Below are positions 57,561-64,000 of a stretch of DNA of 64,000 nucleotides, in pieces. Location: positions 186,001 to 250,000 of the forward strand of contig JANFAH010000010.1 of NCBI GenBank assembly GCA_024663395.1, read 5' to 3'. Every line of letters starts with the position of its first letter. The first letter of the stretch is position 1. Both the position numbers and the translations under genes were made by a program. The notes below the pieces were generated by a model, which made no database searches, had not been told where the DNA came from, and worked only from the letters and a program-made list of their open reading frames with translations. The stretch is from Pisolithus tinctorius. Lineage: Eukaryota > Basidiomycota > Agaricomycetes > Boletales > Pisolithaceae.

Positions 57561-58380
57561 TCACACTCTATCCTAGTACTATTGACCAATAGAAATTTTT
57601 TGTTCTTCTGTGTCAAGACTGGTTGTCCTTGGTCTAATCTGCAGGTCAAAGGGTTGTAGGGGACACAGCTGATGTATAATGAATGCCAATCAGATTGGCC
57701 AATGTATAGGGGTTGTTGCCAAAGGGTGGCCTACAATGGCTAACAAATAGGGGTTGCTGCTGAAGGGTGGCCAATGCAGGCCAACAATGTAGGGGCTTGG
57801 CCAATCAGAGGAAGGCAGAGCCAACTGAGGTGGTGGTGCCAAAGGCAGTCCTGGTGATGGGTGACCTAATCAGAGTTTGGTCTGCTGCCTTGCAGATCCC
57901 TTGTTACAAGTTTGTATTGAAGTGTGCCCCTGTGTTACTCACTGTTTTCTGCTTACTGTAAAGGTTTCATTTGGGTTTTCTCAAGCTCACACACATGAAG
58001 TGTATCACACAGTAAGATGTAGAGACAAAAGAAAGATTATCTCTCTAAATTTTTCAAGACAATGTTTATATATGAGGAGGCATGCGATACCTCTGTATCA
58101 CATGCCTATACTAAGTAGCTCCTCTTTTCAAGGTAAAACCCCTAACACCCTCCCCAGTAGAGCCAATGTAGACTTGGAAAGAAAAGAAAAAAGGAAAAAA
58201 AAAAAAAAAAAGAAACAAAGGAAGAGAGAAAACAAGAAGACAAGAAGACCTATGTGAGGGTTGGGCCTTGTGATTCTCAATTATTGAGGGTGAAGCCTTG
58301 GAATTTTATATGGAAGAAAGGTGTTGAGCCCTGCACCTCCAAACTCAAGGGAGAGTTGGATCTCCAGAGGGAACATTCCC
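57561..58380. other. Spacer with short tandem repeat and poly-A
   Basis: 'ataggggttg(t/c)tgc..aagggtggcc' occurs two to three times at 57700-57800 with about 55-bp spacing. A poly-A stretch of about 20 lies near 58195-58212. No gene is supported. Confidence 0.45.
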
Positions 58381-58449
58381 TCACATTTGTGACCTGTCTT
58401 CATCCTTGAACAGGTCATCAGTCATTTTTCCCTCCCTGGGCTCAGAATC

Positions 58450-60218
58450 TTTAGCAGGGGGACTTCCCCTGAGGGCAGTGGGGAAGACCATAAATAAATG
58501 CTGCAGAGGTGAATGCAGAGATGATCTGTTGGTCATCAGCCTGTAAGGGTGTGTGACCTGGAGGGATCTGGTTGATGGTGCAACTGATGGCTTGAGCCTG
58601 ATGCTCATACCACTCCCTCAACCCAACATCACTTGGAGGGCAGGGTTCAGTGAGAGCCCTCAGGGGCTTGATCTTGCCCATCACCTGAGGGTTATTTTCC
58701 CCTCCATTTGTGATGATACTGTTGACATATTCTCAGCCTGCTTGATGGGCCCATTGCAGCACATCATCAGCATCATATGCACTGACCTCATTAGCAGCAA
58801 GATACACTGCAATTGCAGCCCTGTCAGCTGAGGTGGTGAACTCACTGTCCCAGGGATGCAATGTGCCTTTGACTGGGCTGACTTCTTCCCAGTCAAGGAG
58901 GGACTGGTGCCAGGCACTCATAGAGGAGGAATCCTTGGACATTTTTCAGAGATGGGGGATCTGCCTCTGCATCAGAGTCATCCAGCCTGCTGGATGTCCC
59001 CAGCACTGCTGGGAGCATGGCCATGAGCATGGACTTGCTGTCTTTGCCCCAATGAGGGTGCTTCTGTTTCCTGTCAATGAAGTCCCTCCAGACCTTGATG
59101 GGGCTGTCAAGGGAGGGAGCATTCAATGGGAGTTTGGGAATATCCCTAGACTTCTCACCAGAGGGTTTGGCCCCTTTCACTTTGTGAGGGGGTTGTGTCC
59201 TTGTGGAGGACTGAGCTTGGGAGCTTGGTCCAGGACATTGTTCAGAGGCTGGTTGAGCCTCATGCAGTTGGGCTGCTACATGGTTGATGAGAGCAGAGGC
59301 AGGGGTTGACCCTACACCAGATGCTGGAGTTGGAACCACAGGGGCATCTGCTATCTGCTCCTGCAGTGCTGGAGTTCCTCCAGAGGGGCCAGGTGTAGGT
59401 GGGGTTATCCCCACAGTGGAGGCTTGTTCCTCCTCCACTTGGGGTCAGACTGCTTTCCCCTTTCCTTTGAGCACCTCTCTCCTCTCATGTGATTTCTTGG
59501 AAGACCACACAGGGGGCTTCCACTCACTCAATGTGAGGTTGATGACCTCATTTGACCCCAACTTGCATCTTTTCCACAAGTTGAGGTATGTTATAAGGTC
59601 CTGCACCTTTCAGATGCAGGGAGCCTTTTCTTCTTGCTCCTTTGATGCTTTTGCATAGAGCTGGTGGATAGCATCTGCAGTCCTGAAGAGAGAAATGGGG
59701 CCCAGGATGCCTCACTCAAATCATATGGCCCAGCTGTACTGTCTCTTGCCCACAGAGATTGGTGGGACAATGCACAACCTGAGGTTGCACTTGACACTTT
59801 CAATCTTTTTGCCTTCATAGGTGTAGAGGTTGTTGTTAATCCTCATGAAGAGGATATTATTCTTACCATCTGAGCCTTGGCCCAGACTGAGCACATGATG
59901 GGGCCATTCAGTGCCATTGAATTCAGGGAACATTGTTCCCTGTAATTGAGCAGAGGGTGCACCCTCATCCAAGGTCATGTGGACATCACTAGTGATGTCT
60001 GGGAAGTTGACAGTGTGGTCAACCATCATCATGTCCTTTATAGGAGGATTGTCAAGTTCATGATGTCTGGGTTGATACCAGACTGGAGACTGAGGCAGGC
60101 ACAAGGCCAAGGGGTCAGGATCAGGGGGAAGGGGCAGAGGTACAGGGGGTGGACTGATTGGACTTAGCAACTGATGATGCAGTGCTATTCCCTTGTGTGG
60201 GTCACAGTCCAAGTCCAA
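58450..60218 (-). pseudogene. Minus-strand LTR-element gene of unknown type
   Basis: Translation starts directly after the LTR (60222-60570): MDLDCDPHKGIALHHQ at 60218, then PVPLPLPPDPDP, FNGTEWPHHVLSLGQG and NNILFMRINNNLYTYEG. Further segments lie at 59818-59591 and at 59438-58893 (LPLNAPSLDSPIKVWRDFID then KQKHPHWGKD). Another at 58942-58733 has EFTTSADRAAIAVYLAANEVSAYDADDVLQWAHQ, and one at 58684-58451 has REWYEHQAQAISC. I see no protease, RT or integrase motif, so this is probably a gag-like or passenger gene of a non-autonomous LTR element. Exon boundaries and intactness are uncertain. Confidence 0.45.
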
Positions 60219-60221
60219 GGC

Positions 60222-60570
60222 TGAGAGTTACAGATAGAACTTATTTGATTTCAGACTGGAGACTACAAGCCAAGTAATTACAAGTTTATATACTAGAGAC
60301 AAACTATAGTACAGAGACCAGTAATGCTGGTCTTGCAAGGATTGCTAAGACAATTGGTAAGAATGATATTAGTAAGGTATGTCTAAGGTAGCAGAGACTG
60401 GGACAGGGTGGACCAGGGACAAGACCAGGCAGGGTTCAACCAAAGTGACACACACTGCAAAGCAGTGTTCACCACACTAGGACATCTGGGGATAAGGGAT
60501 TGGCAAGGCCAAGGCCAGACTGAACAAGTGCAAGACTGAGTCCAGCCAGGATCAAGGCACAACCATGACA
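60222..60570 (-). repeat. LTR, minus orientation (349 bp)
   Basis: On the minus strand it starts TGTCATGGTTGTGCC and ends CA. It is preceded on that strand by a purine tract (AAGAGGGGGATAC, 60583-60571) and followed by the leader and gene at 60218. It therefore has 3'-LTR context on one side and 5'-LTR context on the other. Confidence 0.7.
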
Positions 60571-60707
60571 GTATCCCCCTCTTAGGGGTTGAACCCATGA
60601 GACCCCTGCAAGAGTGGTAGGCTGAGTCCAAAACTTGGCTGAGTTTGAAAAAATGATACTTGTGAACCACTAAGCCCTTTGTGTCTTTCCTTTGTACTTC
60701 ATCCATC
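60571..60707 (-). pseudogene. C-terminal end of a minus-strand retroelement polyprotein
   Basis: The minus strand reads FFKLSQVLDSAYHSCRG then GSTPKRG immediately before the purine tract and LTR. This position and motif suit the end of a gypsy-type polyprotein. The frame is short. Confidence 0.4.
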
Positions 60708-60779
60708 ATGTCCAACTCAAGACCAATCACCACAACCAATCACAACAATGAAGGCTGGGTCATAGTGGACTGGACCCAA

Positions 60780-61152
60780 TGTTACGATACGTACTCTTTT
60801 CCTTTCTTTTCTCTTCCTTTTTGTCTTATCTAATCTTCTCATCTCGTCTTGTCTCTTAATCTTGGTCCAGGCTCCAGCCTAGGCCTCGCCTCACCTTTGC
60901 CATGCTTCCCCCTTCTAGTACGTTCTGCTCCACTATGATGTCACGGACCTCATGTATGCCTCACCGTTACCTCGTGTATCTTAGTATAAGTACTGTTGCT
61001 CAATCGCCCAACTAGCTCTAAGCTAGTTCATTTGGGTCTTCAAGTCCTAAAGTTGCCTGCTTCCAAGCCGCTCCCCTTTCTTTCTCTTCACTCTTCTTTG
61101 TTGGTTCTTGGTGCAAGCCTACAACAAACCCTGTTGTTTAGGTCTCATCACA
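60780..61152 (+). mobile_element. Solo LTR (373 bp) with CCCAA target duplication
   Basis: The insertion begins TGTTACGATACG and ends TCATCACA (TG...CA). It is flanked by CCCAA at 60775-60779 and 61153-61157. Removing it joins a continuous reading frame. It keeps several CpGs (acgatacgta, ctcgtc, cacgga) in CpG-poor surroundings, so it is young. The 'agtataagta' box near 60981 may be its promoter. Confidence 0.85.
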
Positions 61153-61293
61153 CCCAAGTGTTGGAAAATGCCATTTGGTATGACACCAACAATGAGGAGG
61201 AAGTGATGAAGGCTAAGTTGAAGGAAAGGAAGAGGCAAAAGGTGGTTGAACAAGCCCAGTAAGAAGAACAGGCTTGGCTTGAGGCCAAGAGAG

Positions 61294-61325
<32 letters not shown>
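61294..61325. repeat. (AG)n microsatellite
   Basis: About 16 AG units lie within the charged coding repeat of the cysteine-cluster pseudogene. Length change here would alter frame. Confidence 0.95.
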
Positions 61326-61328
<3 letters not shown>

Positions 61329-62189
61329 CCAAGGCCAAGAGGGCAGAGAGGGAGAGGGCCAAGGCCAAGAAGGCAGCACAGGAGGCTGAGGAAAAAAGGG
61401 TGTGCAATGAGGAGGAGAGACAAGAGGCCAAGCATAAATGCAAGGCTGAGGCTGAGAGAGGTGGTGATGCCAGGGCTGGGGGTAATGAGGCTACTGGGGT
61501 GAAGAAGATGGTAATGGACCCCAGGTGAGTCTCTTCCTATCCCCTGCACTTTTCAGCTGAAGTCTCCTTTTAGCTGTACTCATTGTACATGAGCCAAAGT
61601 CACCTGCAAATTCCTTGTAGATGGCAACAAGAAGTGCATTACCTGTATGTGCTGTAACCAGTCAAAGGGGAAGTGTCAGTGGCCTGGAGATGGGAAGGAC
61701 TCCAAGGCTGGCCCCAAGGCCAGAGGGAAAGTCAACAAGGGGAAGAAGCAGAAGGCTGATGATGAGTCACCTGAGCCCAGGCTGAGCCAGAAGAAATGGG
61801 CGAAGTCAAAACCACTCGAGGTGCTGGTCCTCAATGAACCTGAAGCTAGTGGGAGTGGAGCGAGGGTGGCCAGCACAGGGTACCCCTCAGGCTTAGAAGA
61901 GAAGCTCAAATGATTGATCAATGCTGTGGGGATGATAGCCAACAACCTGGCCAGTCTCTACAACCTGCACAAGACCACAGTCACCAGCTCAGGCTGGATC
62001 ACCAATGCCCTGGAGGCGATCCTGGATGAGTCCTATGGATATGGGATGGCAGTCACCCCCTTGTATTCAGGCTTGTCTGAGCTCAACCCCAAGGAATTGC
62101 ATGAAGAAGCAGACTGGTTGCAGGCTGAGGCTGAGGGTGAAGAGGACAAGGCCAAGGGGGAGGACAAGGCCATGGCTGAGGCTGACTAG

Positions 62190-62384
62190 TGTACATAGCA
62201 GAGTAGGTTTGTTTTGTCTTCCTTGCCAATGTCAGACATGTCCAGTGTCCAGTGTCGGTTTTATATGGTGAAGTAAGAAAATCAAGAGGAGAGAAGAACA
62301 GAAGCTAGGTAAGTAAGAGATTGAAGGAAAACTAGATACCATAGAAAAAACAGGAAAGAGGCTGAGGCCAGTCAAGACTGGTCC
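62190..62384. other. Spacer
   Basis: No gene is supported. This could be the 3' untranslated or LTR part of the gypsy fragment that follows on the minus strand. Confidence 0.35.
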
Positions 62385-62560
62385 TCATTGGTATGGGCCA
62401 GGTTTACCAGGGTAGCAGGAATGGAACTCCTGAACAAGTTCAGACACATTGTCTAGCTCTGTAGCAAGTACCCAGGTGGTTTCCTCATCAGTCCCTTCAT
62501 AGCTGGTCCACTGGACTAGGTACTGACACTTCAGGTAACCCATTTTCATAAGCATTTAGG
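62385..62560 (-). pseudogene. Chromodomain end of a Ty3/gypsy (chromovirus) integrase
   Basis: The minus strand reads LKCQYLVQWTSYEGTDEETTW, then VLATELDNVSELVQEFHSCYPGKPGP and a stop (62385-62387). The pattern YLVxWxxY...E..W...L.N..ELVxEFH..YP is that of the C-terminal chromodomain of fungal chromoviral integrases. It is too short to show RT or integrase. It marks a nearly deleted gypsy copy. Confidence 0.7.
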
Positions 62561-63124
62561 CTGAAGTTTTTCTCCAAATCATCCAAGCTAAAAGCAACTC
62601 AGACCAGGTCATCCCAGGGACATCTGGCCATGTCCCAGGGCTATTTACAGTTTGCAGGACCTGGGATGTCCCATAATCCCAGCCCTTTGGTAATATATGT
62701 TGGGCTGTCCCATGACTGCCTTAGGTGTCAGGGGTCCTCAGCTCAAAAAAGTGCAGTTCATATTCACATTGAAATGCCACTTCTGATCAGAAAAACATAC
62801 ATAGCTGTCATGATCATCCAGGATGATGAGCACACCTGTCAAAGTGGGGGGATATGTGAGAGTCACTGCCATTCCAAAACCATGTAATACAACTTATGTA
62901 TTATGCACAGATTTGAAGAATACTGGGCAATCAGTGTGTTGGTGTGTGGTGTCATTTCCAGAACTCATACAATGCCTATGGCAGTGAGCATTGCATTATC
63001 ATAATAAATTTTAATGGATTCAGACTTCTCCCATGAGTGCCTATTTATGTAAGTTCCCTTGTTGACTGCAAGAGTGCTCCTTAACAAGATCATACTAAAT
63101 GCATCTCAGCCCTCCACTCTGAAG
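62561..63124. other. Spacer, CpG-poor
   Basis: The block 'gggatgtcccat' near 62660-62715 is related to the minisatellite that follows. No gene is supported. Confidence 0.4.
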
Positions 63125-63552
63125 GCCAGTGGAAAGTCCCATGATAGCTTCAGAGGCTATGATGGGATATCCCACCCCCCTCCCTGGAGGCTGATGGGAT
63201 GTCCCATGATAGCTTCAGAGGCTACTGTGGGACATCCCACTCCCCTCTCTGGAGGCCAGTGGGATGTCCCATGATAGCTTCAGAGGCTACTGTGGGACAT
63301 CCCATCCCCCTCTCCAGAGGCCATTGGGATGTCCCATGATAGCCTTAGAGGCTACTATGGGACATCCCACCCCCCTCCCTGGAGACCAATGGGATGTCCT
63401 ATGATAGCTTCAGAGGCTACTGTGGGACATCCCATCCCCCTCTCTGGAGGCCATTGGGATGTCCCATGATAGCTTCAGAGGCTACCATGGGACATCCCAC
63501 TCCCCTCTCTGGATACCAATGGGATGTCCCATGATAGCTTTGGAGTCTGCAG
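63125..63552. repeat. 65-bp minisatellite, seven units
   Basis: The anchor 'atgatagctt' falls at 63141, 63206, 63271, 63336, 63401, 63466 and 63531, exactly 65 bp apart. Each unit has GGGATGTCCC and GGGACATCCC as an internal inverted repeat. The array abuts an element end at 63553. Confidence 0.92.
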
Positions 63553-64000
63553 GCACTTCAGTCAATCCCCTTTGGAGACCCATTAAGTCTATATATTTCC
63601 ATAGGTTTATATACCTATGAGGTCTAAACAGGTTGGGTATACCCAGCTGGGACTCCAGGGCAGCCATTGATTTCTCCTGGCATGGTGTTGATCATAAGTG
63701 TTTTGTGTTTTCCTCATGCAATTGTCCACTTGCTGATAAGATAAGCATACCATCATGATTTCAAAATCAGGAGCTACAACTTTCATTGTGATGTCATTGC
63801 TGCATTATCACTTGCTGGGGTATTAACACCTACTAGTGCTAGTTGTAGTGGTTGGTAGTACTGCTAGTGTAGGGTATGCTACACTTTGGTAGTTTGCATT
63901 TTTGCCTGTCACTGGCTACAAAAAGTGTAGTACAAGTCAGAGGGCAGAAGTCACATGACCCCGAATCATGTGACAATATCGGTCACATGATGCAGTCACA
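63553..64000. mobile_element. Element end of the palindrome family, then spacer
   Basis: 'cacttcagtcaatccc' and 'tttggagacccattaagtct' are related to the ends of the palindrome at 38220 and 41574. The rest to 64000 shows no gene. Confidence 0.5.

Larger units (their letters stand above)
60708..62189 (+). pseudogene. Cysteine-cluster gene of a repetitive family, split by a solo LTR
   Basis: Exon 1 starts MSNSRPITTT at 60708 and reads EGWVIVDWTQ up to 60779. The solo LTR interrupts it and the frame resumes at 61158 with VLENAIWYDTNNEEE, then a long charged coiled-coil region encoded by GAG repeats. A 49-bp intron (61525-61573) separates exon 2, which begins CTHCT and contains KCITCMCCNQSKGKCQWPGDGKD. 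This is a Cys-rich cluster reminiscent of zinc-binding DNA-binding modules. The C-terminus (AVGMIANNLASLYNLH and ILDESYGYGMAV) is helical and acidic, ending at 62189. Stops are TAA at 61260, TGA near 61589 and TGA at 61911. Such genes are common in boletoid fungi as far as I recall; their role is unknown. Confidence 0.6.

Noticed and set aside
63125..63552. Regular 65-bp repeats resembling a CRISPR array
   Set aside because: The whole 65-bp unit is repeated, there are no unique spacers, there are no cas genes and the genome is eukaryotic.

Overview
This 64-kb window looks like nuclear DNA of a filamentous basidiomycete, probably an agaricomycete and possibly Boletales. Genes carry short (about 47-60 bp) GT-AG introns. 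The protein families seen are ones that expand in mushroom-forming fungi: OTT_1508-like deaminases, a WD40-TPR-HET protein, and several transposon families. There is no prokaryotic operon structure, and I saw no rRNA, tRNA or CRISPR array.

Left part, 1-20 kb. This CpG-normal region holds a tandem family of at least five plus-strand copies, plus relics, of one gene. Its product has an N-terminal region starting MAKFQ-like, a zinc-dependent deaminase fold (HAE ... CSKLSCFLC), a MYND-type zinc finger, and a long conserved C-terminal region. Copies begin at about 212, 3731, 7330, 11742 and 16221, and a headless, internally deleted copy lies at 13320-14514. Almost every copy is broken by small indels. 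The deaminase half of the third copy (7330-8916) is the best preserved. A small minus-strand reading frame is duplicated upstream of two of the copies.

20-25 kb. A nine-exon gene encodes WD40 repeats, TPRs and a HET (heterokaryon incompatibility) domain. It carries two apparent single-base frameshifts. A probable fragment of another spliced gene lies on the minus strand beside it.

Right part, 25.2-64 kb. This is a transposon graveyard that is strikingly poor in CpG. It contains a relic of a Tnp2/CACTA-type transposase split by a young Ty1/copia element (26465-31520, 291-bp LTRs, CCATA target duplication), a 571-bp foldback, a 115-bp higher-order satellite, and minus-strand gag-like genes. 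It also has a 3.35-kb palindrome with arms over 1.1 kb, a DD34E Tc1 element, two further copia relics, Ty3/gypsy relics, three copies of an unknown 680-bp coding repeat, and a solo LTR (CCCAA duplication) inside a cysteine-cluster gene. A 65-bp x7 minisatellite and a terminal sequence shared with the palindrome lie at the right edge.

How it fits together. The gene cluster and the HET gene suggest a conflict or self/non-self recognition island with fast gene birth and death. The transposon zone shows a consistent C-to-T scar at CpG: the two LTRs of the young copia differ at five sites, all CpG transitions, and most in-frame stops in the relics are TGA explained by CGA to TGA. Many of the single-base indels lie in short homopolymers, so some 'pseudogenes' may be assembly errors. 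All calls come from reading the sequence; no database search was run.
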